Source of the DNA: Chryseobacterium nakagawai
GTDB taxonomy: Bacteria; Bacteroidota; Bacteroidia; Flavobacteriales; Weeksellaceae
Assembly (NCBI RefSeq): GCF_900637665.1
Contig: NZ_LR134386.1
Location: 3,836,501 to 3,900,500, forward strand
Length of the DNA: 64,000 bases
Direction of reading: 5' to 3'
Shown in pieces: positions 9,980 through 17,479 of this stretch (position 1 is its first letter; every line of letters starts with the position of its first letter). A program made the position numbers and the translations under genes. The notes beneath the pieces are model-generated. The model was not told the origin of the DNA. It made no database searches and worked only from the letters and a program-made list of their open reading frames with translations.

Positions 9980-11044
9980 ATGAAAACCTCAATGGCATTC
10001 TTAGTTCTTCTTCTTTCAAATTACTTTTTTTCACAAACGATTCATGCTGAAAAATTAGATAATTATTTCAATTATATTGAGAATAATAATTTAGGAGTGG
10101 GACGTTTGTCAGTTTTTAAAAATGGGAAAGAAGTATATGCTAAAAGTTTTGGACAAAAAAATATACCTGAATTAATTGATGATAAAAATACCAGATATCA
10201 GGTGGGTTCTGTAACCAAAATGATGACTGCTGTTTTAATTTTTAAATTAATTGAAGGAAAAAAATTAGATTTAAATGATAAACTTTCAGCATTTTATCCG
10301 GAAGTTCCAAATTCAGAGATCATAACCCTTAAAAATTTATTAGAACATACCAGCGGATTGGGAAGTTATGTGGTAAAAGACGGAGAAGTTTGGGTAACGG
10401 AAAAGACCACTGACCGGGAGATCATGGAACTCATTGTCAAACAAGGAAAAAGCTTTGAACCTGGCGAAAAAACAGCATATTCAAATTCCGCTTATTACCT
10501 TCTGACTAAAATTCTTGAAAAAAAACATAATAAGCCGTTTCACCAAATACTCTATTCAGAAATTATACAGCCTCTGAGACTCAAAAATCTGGCTTCTTTC
10601 AAACCCGATCAAAAAAATGTATTTCTGCCTTATCGATATGAAAATAATTCATGGACGATTCTGAAAAAGGAAATAAATTTACTCAATGTAATTGGCGTAG
10701 GCGATGTCTCTGCGACCCCTTATGATCTGAATATTTTCATCAATAGTTTATTCCATAATAAGATCCTAAAGAAAGAATCCCTGGAGCTGATGGAGCCTAA
10801 ACCAGGAAAAGAAGATTGGGGAAGAGGGATGGCAATCTGGCATTTTAACGATCTTATATTTTATGGACACGGTGGAGATACATTAGGATCACATGCCATT
10901 CTTATTTATAATAAAGAAGATGACCTCTCCATCGCTTATGTTACGAATGGAGAACGAATTAAAAAAGAAAACTTTATGCAAAATGTTGTTGATCTGCTGT
11001 ATAACAAAGAAATTAAGCTCCCTGAAATACAAGATAAACCATAA
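9980..11044 (+). CDS. Serine hydrolase (class C beta-lactamase / penicillin-binding fold)
   Basis: A 354-residue exported serine hydrolase. It has signal peptide MKTSMAFLVLLLSNYFFSQ, the nucleophile motif SVTK in GSVTKMMTA, the YSN motif in TAYSNSAYYLL, and HGGD near the C-terminus in place of KTG. Members act as esterases, D-aminopeptidases or beta-lactamases, and the substrate cannot be deduced. An in-frame TTG upstream (9935) lies within the promoter box, so the ATG at 9980 was chosen. Two further serine hydrolases (17480 and 19081) lie nearby, but they have TPR tails that this one lacks. Confidence 0.9.
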   Translation: MKTSMAFLVLLLSNYFFSQTIHAEKLDNYFNYIENNNLGVGRLSVFKNGKEVYAKSFGQKNIPELIDDKNTRYQVGSVTKMMTAVLIFKLIEGKKLDLNDKLSAFYPEVPNSEIITLKNLLEHTSGLGSYVVKDGEVWVTEKTTDREIMELIVKQGKSFEPGEKTAYSNSAYYLLTKILEKKHNKPFHQILYSEIIQPLRLKNLASFKPDQKNVFLPYRYENNSWTILKKEINLLNVIGVGDVSATPYDLNIFINSLFHNKILKKESLELMEPKPGKEDWGRGMAIWHFNDLIFYGHGGDTLGSHAILIYNKEDDLSIAYVTNGERIKKENFMQNVVDLLYNKEIKLPEIQDKP

Positions 11045-11149
11045 CAGGTGGTAAGCAAAACAATAAACGGAAATCCAAACGCTAAATTTTTTAACAGGTT
11101 TCTTCAAAAGAAAATACTAAATATTCCGTTTAATTCTTAAATTTAACCA

Positions 11150-11620
11150 ATGCAAAAGAATCTTTATCTCATCATCATATTATTTTCTCTTACCAGTTGC
11201 TATACTTACCAGGTTAAAAAGCAAGTGACTACAGCGCCAGACAATAAACAAGCATTTAAAAAAAATGCTATTCGTACGACTCCTGATGCTCCTCAAATGC
11301 AAAGTGCAGCCGCTGAATTCCAAAATCCTACCACACAACAAGCGCCTGTCCCAATCAATATTCAGGAGAAGCTTACCCCTAATAAAAATGTTAAAATTGA
11401 CGTTGATGGCAAGAGCTATAAAGTAATCGTTGACCGATGGGAAAGTGACAGCCTGGTAGCCCATCCGGTTAATAGTCCTAAAAAAATTCTGAAATTCCAT
11501 AAGAACCAGATCAATGGTGATAAGATTGCGGAAAAACGTTTTTCAAAACCCATAGCTGATATTATTACAGTTCTGGCTTATGCCGGAATTGCTGTTGGAA
11601 TATATTTTCTTGTCCGCTAA
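11150..11620 (+). CDS. Small lipoprotein with a C-terminal membrane segment
   Basis: A 156-residue protein with a lipoprotein signal (YLIIILFSLTSC, Cys 17). A low-complexity linker rich in Gln, Ala and Pro follows, then a compact region NVKIDVDGKSYKVIVDRWES that looks like a small beta domain, and a hydrophobic C-terminus IITVLAYAGIAVGIYFLV. A lipidated N-terminus combined with a C-terminal membrane helix is unusual. No known family is recognised. The gene stands between the serine hydrolase and the plug-protein relic. Confidence 0.65.
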   Translation: MQKNLYLIIILFSLTSCYTYQVKKQVTTAPDNKQAFKKNAIRTTPDAPQMQSAAAEFQNPTTQQAPVPINIQEKLTPNKNVKIDVDGKSYKVIVDRWESDSLVAHPVNSPKKILKFHKNQINGDKIAEKRFSKPIADIITVLAYAGIAVGIYFLVR

Positions 11621-11631
11621 TTTTTTCATAA

Positions 11632-11745
11632 ATCATTTCGTATGATTTTAGGATTAAAAAAATTAAACCTTCTAACAACAATATGATCTTAATGAGTTTT
11701 GATGAAGATAGTCATCTTCTTTACCAGAATGAAATTTTAAAATAA
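11632..11745 (+). pseudogene. Relic of the 3' end of a second MG2/plug-domain gene
   Basis: An open stretch of 37 codons without its own upstream gene ends MILMSFDEDSHLLYQNEILK. The last 20 residues of the protein at 7385-9781 are VLIISFDDDDNLLYQNEIFK, so 13 of 20 positions agree, and RIK is conserved further upstream in both. The terminator after it is also a diverged copy of the one at 9800. I infer a former tandem duplicate of the plug-protein gene reduced to its last codons. Confidence 0.6.
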
Positions 11746-11760
11746 TAAATTTTCTAATTA

Positions 11761-11793
11761 AAAAGCCTTTCAGGAGAATTGAAAGGCTTTTTG
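11761..11793 (+). terminator. Rho-independent terminator after the relic
   Basis: AAAAGCCTTTC and GAAAGGCTTTT form an 11-bp perfect stem with a 9-nt loop and trailing T residues. Confidence 0.8.
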
Positions 11794-11839
11794 CTTTTTA
11801 GAGATATATTCAGCACTACCGATGCTTAAAGATTCTGTC

Positions 11840-12007
11840 TTATAACTCTGGACATGCCATTTGATTATCATCAGGAATACACATATTCCCTCCAAATGGT
11901 AAAATACAATCATTGGTTCCGGGAGGGCATTTTGAGTCACCATTATTACCTTCACCGCCCTTTACTTGCTTCAATTCTTTTCTTGAAACTTTTTTTAAAT
12001 TTTTCAT
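11840..12007 (-). CDS. Bacteriocin-like peptide with double-glycine leader
   Basis: A 55-residue peptide starting MKNLKKVSRKELKQVKGG, the lysine-rich leader with Gly-Gly seen in the bacteriocin-like peptides of Chryseobacterium and relatives. The presumed mature part has 37 residues, four cysteines and several prolines. Gly-Gly leaders are normally cut and exported by peptidase-containing ABC transporters, but no such transporter is in this window. The frame opens 30 nt further upstream. I chose the ATG at 12007 because it gives the canonical leader and sits 28 nt from a consensus -7 box. Antibacterial activity is not shown by the sequence. Confidence 0.75.
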   Translation of the reverse strand: MKNLKKVSRKELKQVKGGEGNNGDSKCPPGTNDCILPFGGNMCIPDDNQMACPEL

Positions 12008-12034
12008 GTTTTTCGTTATTAACTTATTAAGAAA

Positions 12035-12042
12035 CAAATATA
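12035..12042 (-). promoter_or_regulatory. -7 box of the bacteriocin-like peptide gene
   Basis: On the minus strand this reads TATATTTG, an exact TAnnTTTG match, about 28 bp before the ATG at 12007. Confidence 0.5.
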
Positions 12043-12129
12043 AAAATAATTCCCAATAATAAGATTTATATTAAAATAAAGACATCTCAACTTTCCTAAA
12101 AGTATTTTTTAAGATTAAGAATAAGCAAA

Positions 12130-12505
12130 CTACCCTCGCTACCGCACGAATTCCTTCGTATGGTTTTAATATAATATTACAAATCAAACATTCTAAAAAC
12201 AACAATATCCCCGCTATCGCACGAATCTTTCGTGTGGTTTTAATATAATATTACAAATCAAACATTCTAAAAACAACAATATCCCCGCTATCGCACGAAT
12301 CTTTCGTGTGGTTTTAATATAATATTACAAATCAAACATTCTAAAAACAACAATATCCCCGCTACCGCACGAATCTTTCGTGTGGCTTTAATATAATATT
12401 ACAAATCAGACATTCTAAAAACAACAATATCCCCGCTATCGCACGAATCTTTCGTGTGGTTTTAATATAATATTACAAATCAAACATTCTAAAAACAACA
12501 ATATC
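12130..12505 (-). repeat. 74-bp tandem array of REP-like hairpins including the transposase 3' end
   Basis: A sequence of about 74 bp is repeated with exact 74-bp periodicity. The piece tattacaaatcaaacattct recurs at 12175, 12249, 12323, 12397 and 12471. Each unit also carries a hairpin of the form CGCACGAA-TCT-TTCGTGTG, at 12218, 12292, 12366 and 12440, with a diverged first copy at 12143. The copy at 12471 is the last ten codons and stop of the transposase gene. The unit is therefore the transposase 3' end plus its flanking REP hairpin. Copies differ at a few positions (for example taccgc for tatcgc). Confidence 0.9.
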
Positions 12506-13039
12506 ATCTAAAAGTCCTTTTACATCAGAATAATCTATTGCACTGCTGTATCTATAATCTTCTGCACGGAAAACCAAACCTGCTTTTACAGGATTTTGAT
12601 GTACATAATTAATCTTCTGATTAATCACTCTATTGCTCCACAACTCAATAGGTCTATTATCATGTCTCCAAAACTGATATTGGTTTACATTTGAAGCCTT
12701 TGAGCCTTCTTTGAGAAAGAAATTTAATAAAAACTCCTTTCTGCTTTCTGTAGGATTTTCTTTGATAGCGGCCACAAGTGCTTTGCTTGTAAATCTTTTT
12801 AAGTCTCCTATCAGAGCTTCTGGCTTTTGCCCATTTATACTTCTGAACACTAAATGCACATGATTTGACATGATGCACCATGCATGTATTTCCATTCCTT
12901 TATTCTTTTGGCAAAATCTTAAACTTTCTACAAAGATTTCTTTGTATTCATTTCTAATAAAGACATCCAGCCAACCTACAACAGCAAAACTTATGAAATA
13001 TAATCCTTCAGGATTATGGAATTTGTAATTACGACTCAT
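12473..13039 (-). CDS. REP-associated tyrosine transposase (RAYT, Y1/HUH family)
   Basis: A 188-residue single-strand transposase-like protein. It has the HUH metal-binding motif in CIMSNHVHLVF and the catalytic tyrosine in NYVHQNPVKAGLV, both typical of RAYT/TnpA_REP enzymes, which cut and join single-stranded REP hairpins. The ATG at 13039 was preferred to the upstream TTG. It is flanked on both sides by REP-like hairpins, and its last ten codons lie within a 74-bp tandem array. The gene looks intact. Confidence 0.9.
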   Translation of the reverse strand: MSRNYKFHNPEGLYFISFAVVGWLDVFIRNEYKEIFVESLRFCQKNKGMEIHAWCIMSNHVHLVFRSINGQKPEALIGDLKRFTSKALVAAIKENPTESRKEFLLNFFLKEGSKASNVNQYQFWRHDNRPIELWSNRVINQKINYVHQNPVKAGLVFRAEDYRYSSAIDYSDVKGLLDDIVVFRMFDL

Positions 13040-13098
13040 CAATTATGTTTTTATAAAGATAAAAACTTTATGAGAATGGGATTGAGATAGAAAGCCAT

Positions 13099-13170
13099 AA
13101 ACCACACAGAGGATTTGGTAACTAAGGATTGAAATAAAGAACCACACGATACAATCGTGCAGTAACTAAG
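13099..13170 (-). repeat. REP-like elements upstream of the RAYT gene
   Basis: Two imperfect copies of a motif lie here, beginning ACCACAC and ending AGTAACTAAG or GGTAACTAAG (near 13100 and 13141). The second contains a perfect hairpin CACGAT-ACA-ATCGTG at 13144-13158. The core GCACGA/TCGTG is shared with the hairpins of the array on the other side of the transposase. Confidence 0.6.
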
Positions 13171-13199
13171 AGTAAAAATCGAAAAACCATTATAATATA

Positions 13200-13224
13200 A
13201 AAGACTGCCTCAAAAGACAGTCTC
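13200..13224 (-). terminator. Terminator after the 550-residue protein gene
   Basis: Read on the minus strand, AGACTG and CAGTCT pair around a 10-nt loop and are followed by TTTTATATT. Confidence 0.65.
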
Positions 13225-13249
13225 TTATTATTAATAGGATTTTATTTGT

Positions 13250-14902
13250 TTATGGCCAAACTGTTCCTTTTTGGCTAGGGCTTGTCCATGGTTTTCCGGA
13301 GCAGCTTGTTCCCGGATGGGCTGCAAGACATTTACTGACCCAAGCACTGCCCACATCGTGAGATTTCACTTTGCTTCCTGAACAATAGGTAGTTCCGGTG
13401 TTATCTTTATAGAGCTGATAATTGGGATAGGCACCTTTCTCAAGCATTTCTCTTTCACTATTTACCTGTGCAGGATAATCGACGATAGCACCAAGAACCC
13501 AGGCTATGGAATCTCTATTGTTACCAGCGATCAGACTTTGAGGAGGGGTTAAAGTAATCTTGATAGTTGATTTTGAACTGTCTACCTGAATAGAAGAAGA
13601 ATACGTAGATTCTGTAACACTGGCCAAAGGAATTCCTAAGAAGGAAAGTGTTGCAGAAGAAGATTGTTCAAAGGTTTTTTGAATGCTTTTATAATCTTCA
13701 CTGGTTACCGTAATCTCAACACTAGGGTAATTAGAAATTGCAACCCCGTTCAGCAAACCAAAAGGTCCGTCAGGTCCGAATTTGGTAGCAGGATTCGGAG
13801 AAAATTTATATCCGGAAATATGTTTTTCTTTCTCTTTGTCTGCACTGTTTACTTCCGCTTTACGGATAGGATCAAACCATGCCCAGTACATATTGCTTGC
13901 AATATTAAAATCTGTAGGACCAAAGTTGACAAGCGTAACTCCGGTAAAAGACATCGATATTTTGATCGAGTTTTTGCTGATGGCGATATCTTCACTGAAA
14001 TAATTGGCATTGCCTCCAATTCCTAAGGTAAAGAAGTCGAAGATAGGAATAGAAAAACCAGTCTTCCCTTGTACGGAAACCTGGAACCGGCTTTCGGATT
14101 CACGTTTAACTTCCATGTCTATCTGAGCCGCCTGAGAGGTATTTTTAAGTCCGTTTAAAATATCGCTAAGGGGTGTTGTCACCTGGAAGGCAGGTAAAAT
14201 ACTGTCGTCATTCAACTGCAGACCTCCGTTATCTTTTTTAGGCTGTTGTACATTCTTCAACACTCTGGATAAATAACCATTATTCATCGTCACATTGTTC
14301 TGTAAAGATATTGTGGCTCCCAGAGCATTCAGATAGTTCGCTAAAACAGGAAGAATAGGTTGGCCACTTGCCGGAGTTTTATTCAGTAAAGCATCCAGGT
14401 TATCACTTTTCTGAATCTGGGATAAGGTAGTTGCCGGATTAGCCCATTCTGTCGCGATTTTATTCATAATGATATCAATAGGCTGCATGGTGTCTGTTGC
14501 AGGAGGAAGCGAACCATAAGCTCCTACCCATGCATTAAGTAAAGCCATTTGCTGATCTGTAGCATTTTTATGAGCATCATTTAATATCACTGTATCTTCT
14601 TCAGATAAAGAATAATTGACTTTTGAGAAAACATCAATAAAATAATTGGTAAATACCTGATCAAGCTGAACCGGCTCAGTATTGGCTTTAAGATTTGATG
14701 AGATCCAGTCGTATGTTTTTTTATTAAACTTAAGATTTGAGGGATCCTGCCAGTAATAAGGGAAATTTCCTTTGCCGTTAATGGTTATAGAGGATAGCTC
14801 TGTGCTTAAAACACTTGATAGTATATCATTAGCCTTGTCTTTTAATTCTGTAATGAGTTCTGATGCTTCTACAAAAGGAGCAACATTTTCTGGATTTTTC
14901 AT
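13250..14902 (-). CDS. Unknown 550-residue protein
   Basis: I do not recognise this protein. It has no signal peptide and no membrane segment. The N-terminal 200 residues are helical in pattern and contain TELKDKANDILSSVLSTELS and a stretch rich in Ala and Leu. The C-terminal half (roughly 260-480) alternates beta-strand-like segments, such as FSIPIFDFFTLGIGGNANYF and SSATLSFLGIPLASVTESTY. The last 45 residues hold three cysteines and SKVKSHDVGSAWVSKCLAAH. The layout of a helical head with a beta body recalls some pore-forming or surface proteins, but that is only an impression. It has its own terminator, and an array of TATTTATACC motifs lies upstream. Confidence 0.7.
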   Translation of the reverse strand: MKNPENVAPFVEASELITELKDKANDILSSVLSTELSSITINGKGNFPYYWQDPSNLKFNKKTYDWISSNLKANTEPVQLDQVFTNYFIDVFSKVNYSLSEEDTVILNDAHKNATDQQMALLNAWVGAYGSLPPATDTMQPIDIIMNKIATEWANPATTLSQIQKSDNLDALLNKTPASGQPILPVLANYLNALGATISLQNNVTMNNGYLSRVLKNVQQPKKDNGGLQLNDDSILPAFQVTTPLSDILNGLKNTSQAAQIDMEVKRESESRFQVSVQGKTGFSIPIFDFFTLGIGGNANYFSEDIAISKNSIKISMSFTGVTLVNFGPTDFNIASNMYWAWFDPIRKAEVNSADKEKEKHISGYKFSPNPATKFGPDGPFGLLNGVAISNYPSVEITVTSEDYKSIQKTFEQSSSATLSFLGIPLASVTESTYSSSIQVDSSKSTIKITLTPPQSLIAGNNRDSIAWVLGAIVDYPAQVNSEREMLEKGAYPNYQLYKDNTGTTYCSGSKVKSHDVGSAWVSKCLAAHPGTSCSGKPWTSPSQKGTVWP

Positions 14903-15054
14903 GATTAATAATTTTTGGTTTTTTTCCTACTCTTTTATCGGCTTTTCGGAGGCTGCCATTTTTTGTTCAGGGTTTCGAAACATCTTTTGAACATGTCAAA
15001 GTAACGGCGAAAAATGGAGTGATGGTAGCGTATAAATTTCTAATTTTCATGTCA

Positions 15055-15114
15055 GGTATTTATACCGTAGTCAGTAGGCGTTTATACTACAATATTTTAG
15101 TAAGTATTTATACC
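15055..15114. promoter_or_regulatory. Array of near-palindromic GGTATTTATACC motifs
   Basis: GGTATTTATACC (15055-15066), GGCGTTTATACT (15077-15088) and AGTATTTATACC (15103-15114) recur at 22- and 26-bp spacing. The first has 5-bp inverted arms around two bases. GTAG follows copies one and three. Position 150-210 bp upstream of the start at 14902 suggests a binding site for a dimeric regulator. No regulator can be named. Confidence 0.4.
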
Positions 15115-15172
15115 TGTAGTGATTACAGCTCCCATTTTTAGAGATTTTATTTCAGGAAAACCATAAAAAAAT

Positions 15173-15200
15173 AAAAGCATCATATTGTAATGATGCTTTT
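15173..15200 (-). terminator. Terminator after the secreted lipoprotein gene
   Basis: AAAAGCATCAT and ATGATGCTTTT form an 11-bp perfect stem. On the minus strand a T-rich run (TTATTTTTTTATGG) follows. Confidence 0.85.
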
Positions 15201-15228
15201 ATATTAAATATATACTAGATATTTTACC

Positions 15229-16476
15229 TTATTCATACTTAGAAAAATCTACCGCAAAAATGCATCGGTTGATTTGGTTACCATTCTGCGCTCCGGCATT
15301 AGGCTCATATTCCGTAAGACTCCATAGATAGTTGTATTGAGATTCGTAATAAAGAGATTCTGCTCCGTAGGGCCATCTATAACGTACTGTGTCATCGGCT
15401 CCATCAGTATATCTTGCCAATCTGGCATTGGAACCGTAAGAATTGCTTGGAGATCCGGTGCAGGAAAGCCATGTTCTGTTTCCTTTTCGGAATACACCCT
15501 GGATACCATGGGCATGATTATCTGTAAAAAGACTGTTTTTAGGAGCGACACTCACAATCCCTGAGTTTTGGATGGTTCCATTGGCATCAATGGGGAAGCC
15601 AAAGACTTTAGGAACAATAGAAGCATCCGCACTGCCTGCATAATATTGGCCAGTCCAAAGCTGAGTTCCTTCATCATTCAATTGTATAGTGGAGAAAGGG
15701 CTAGCATTATTAATCTTTTGATACCCAGTTTGTGGTAATATATACCGATAGTTAAAAGCGAATAAATTTCCGTTGGCATCTTTACCACATTTCTCATTGG
15801 TAGTATCTCCGGTACTTACTTCAATAATTTTATTCAGATCAAATATCCGAACGCCCAGATTGGTACTGCTGAGATATATTTTCCCTTTGAAATAGGCTAT
15901 GCCACCAGCATGTACTTTCAGTGGAGCGTAAGAGCCGTATTGGGTATAGGTAGTGGTATTGGTTGGGATATCAGGCTGTACCAGAAGGATATGCCGGTAG
16001 GTGAGATAGGTGCTTGAACTTGGGCTGATGTCAATCAGGGTAATGCGGGACCCTTTATATTCTGCGTCATCTTTTGCATACCAGCTCACCAACAAATAGC
16101 GAACACCATCTTTGGTAAATCCGGCAATTCCTTGTGGTCTCCAAATAGAAGTAGTTTCATCATCAGTGTTCCAGCGGATTCCCCTTACCCTGTTTTCTTC
16201 CGGGATATTGAATCCATAGACTTCGGTGTATGCATTTCCACCAATAGCCTGGCGATTTTTATTAACTTGGGCCGGATTTAAAAAGCTGAAGCCTGAATTG
16301 ATATAAGTACTGGTATCTACATAAGGATTAACACTAACCTCTGCCTCTACTCTGTTGGTACTGGCTTTCGATGGAAGCTCCTCCTCCATTGCTGCTGAGG
16401 TTAATTGATTATTCTGACATCCCATGCCTGTTACAGCAAGCATAAGCATCCATCCAAAGAGTTGTTTTTGAATCAT
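15229..16476 (-). CDS. Secreted lipoprotein, propeller-like, unknown function
   Basis: A 415-residue lipoprotein with signal LFGWMLMLAVTGMGC and lipobox Cys at residue 20. The body is rich in short beta motifs ending in aromatic residues and Gly, such as WRPQGIAGFTKDGVRYLLVS, HAGGIAYFKGKIYLSSTNLG and DNHAHGIQGVFRKGNRTWLS. This pattern suits a beta-propeller that binds something at the cell surface. The function is unknown. It lies upstream of the 550-residue gene but has its own terminator, so the two are probably separate transcripts. Confidence 0.75.
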   Translation of the reverse strand: MIQKQLFGWMLMLAVTGMGCQNNQLTSAAMEEELPSKASTNRVEAEVSVNPYVDTSTYINSGFSFLNPAQVNKNRQAIGGNAYTEVYGFNIPEENRVRGIRWNTDDETTSIWRPQGIAGFTKDGVRYLLVSWYAKDDAEYKGSRITLIDISPSSSTYLTYRHILLVQPDIPTNTTTYTQYGSYAPLKVHAGGIAYFKGKIYLSSTNLGVRIFDLNKIIEVSTGDTTNEKCGKDANGNLFAFNYRYILPQTGYQKINNASPFSTIQLNDEGTQLWTGQYYAGSADASIVPKVFGFPIDANGTIQNSGIVSVAPKNSLFTDNHAHGIQGVFRKGNRTWLSCTGSPSNSYGSNARLARYTDGADDTVRYRWPYGAESLYYESQYNYLWSLTEYEPNAGAQNGNQINRCIFAVDFSKYE

Positions 16477-16661
16477 AATTATTAGGTAATAAGGGATAAT
16501 ACGTATTTATCATTTGTAAATCGCTCACGAAACTACCGGATTCCATTTTTATCTGGATCACCGTAGTATTAAATCTGTATTAAACTTTATGATTTCGGCA
16601 ATCCCTGTCTTACTGATAAAACACGACAACTGAAACGTGTTTTCTGATGGCAATATTTAAT

Positions 16662-16669
16662 TATATTTG
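16662..16669 (+). promoter_or_regulatory. -7 box of the GNAT gene
   Basis: TATATTTG matches TAnnTTTG and lies 26 bp before the ATG at 16695. Confidence 0.5.
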
Positions 16670-16694
16670 AAAATCAACCAACCCGACACTCAAA

Positions 16695-17183
16695 ATGAAC
16701 AATATTAAAAATGAAATAAAACTCAGACCCACAACCGTTGCTGATTTAGAGATCCTTTTTCAATTTCAGCTTGATACTGAAGCCAATCATCTGGCAGCAT
16801 TTACTTCAAAGGATTCTGTCAATAAAGAAGCATATTTGGCTAAATACACCAGATTATTGAATGACCCCACCGTCAATAACCAGACGATTATAGTAGGTAC
16901 TGTTGTCGCGGGAAGTATTGCAAAGTTTATTATGGAAGGCGATGCAGAAATTACTTATTGGATTGATAAGGAGCTCTGGGGGAAAGGTGTTGCCACAACA
17001 GCGTTAAAAGAGTTTCTTACCCTTGAACCGACCAGACCTATTTTTGGACGGGTTGCTTTTGATAATCTTGGCTCACAAAAGGTACTGGAAAATTGTAACT
17101 TTATCAGAGTTGGTACAGATAAAGGTTTCGCCAATGCAAGACAGATGGAGATTGAAGAGTTTATTTACAGGCTTGATGCTTAA
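16695..17183 (+). CDS. GNAT family N-acetyltransferase
   Basis: A 162-residue acetyltransferase of the RimJ/RimL-like group. Features are LRPTTVADLEILFQFQ at the start, the acetyl-CoA loop in KELWGKGVATTALKEFL (Q/R-x-x-G-x-G/A type), and the later FDNLGSQKVLENCNF that completes the fold. It would transfer an acetyl group to an amine of a peptide or small molecule; the acceptor is unknown. It has its own promoter box and is monocistronic. Confidence 0.88.
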   Translation: MNNIKNEIKLRPTTVADLEILFQFQLDTEANHLAAFTSKDSVNKEAYLAKYTRLLNDPTVNNQTIIVGTVVAGSIAKFIMEGDAEITYWIDKELWGKGVATTALKEFLTLEPTRPIFGRVAFDNLGSQKVLENCNFIRVGTDKGFANARQMEIEEFIYRLDA

Positions 17184-17479
17184 TTCAAAAAGCTCAAAAC
17201 GGGACCTTATAATTCTATAAATGAAAATTGCTCCTACCCTCATTCTCCTCTTTTATCCTTTATTGTATAAAGATCAATTACTCCTTATAAAATGGAAATT
17301 TCATTAAAAAAGAATTCGGCGTTATCAGGTAAGCCTGTACATACAACACTCACTGATTTTAGGAAAAGTTCAATGTAATATCCATTTTATCTGGAAAATG
17401 CGTTCGACTTTTTTTAATCGGTCGCGTATTCACACTATCTGAAGCATCTTTACAGAAAATTATACAACAATTAATCATT

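Larger units (their letters stand above)
14903..15228. other. 326-bp intergenic region with a repeated operator-like motif
   Basis: The region separates the genes at 13250 and 15229, both on the minus strand. It contains the motif array at 15055-15114 and the terminator of the upstream lipoprotein gene at 15173-15200. I see no coding sequence. Confidence 0.6.

Noticed and set aside
11770..11955. Second minus-strand frame overlapping the bacteriocin-like peptide
   Set aside because: It has no leader or composition of a real peptide; the other frame has a canonical GG leader and a promoter box.
12130..12505. CRISPR array
   Set aside because: Units are 74 bp head to tail with no unique spacers, and each carries the end of the transposase gene; no cas genes are near.
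17292..17378. 28-codon frame MEISLKKNSALSGKPVH...
   Set aside because: Short, no promoter box or known family. A loosely similar stretch near 26280 has no start codon, so I see no support for a gene.
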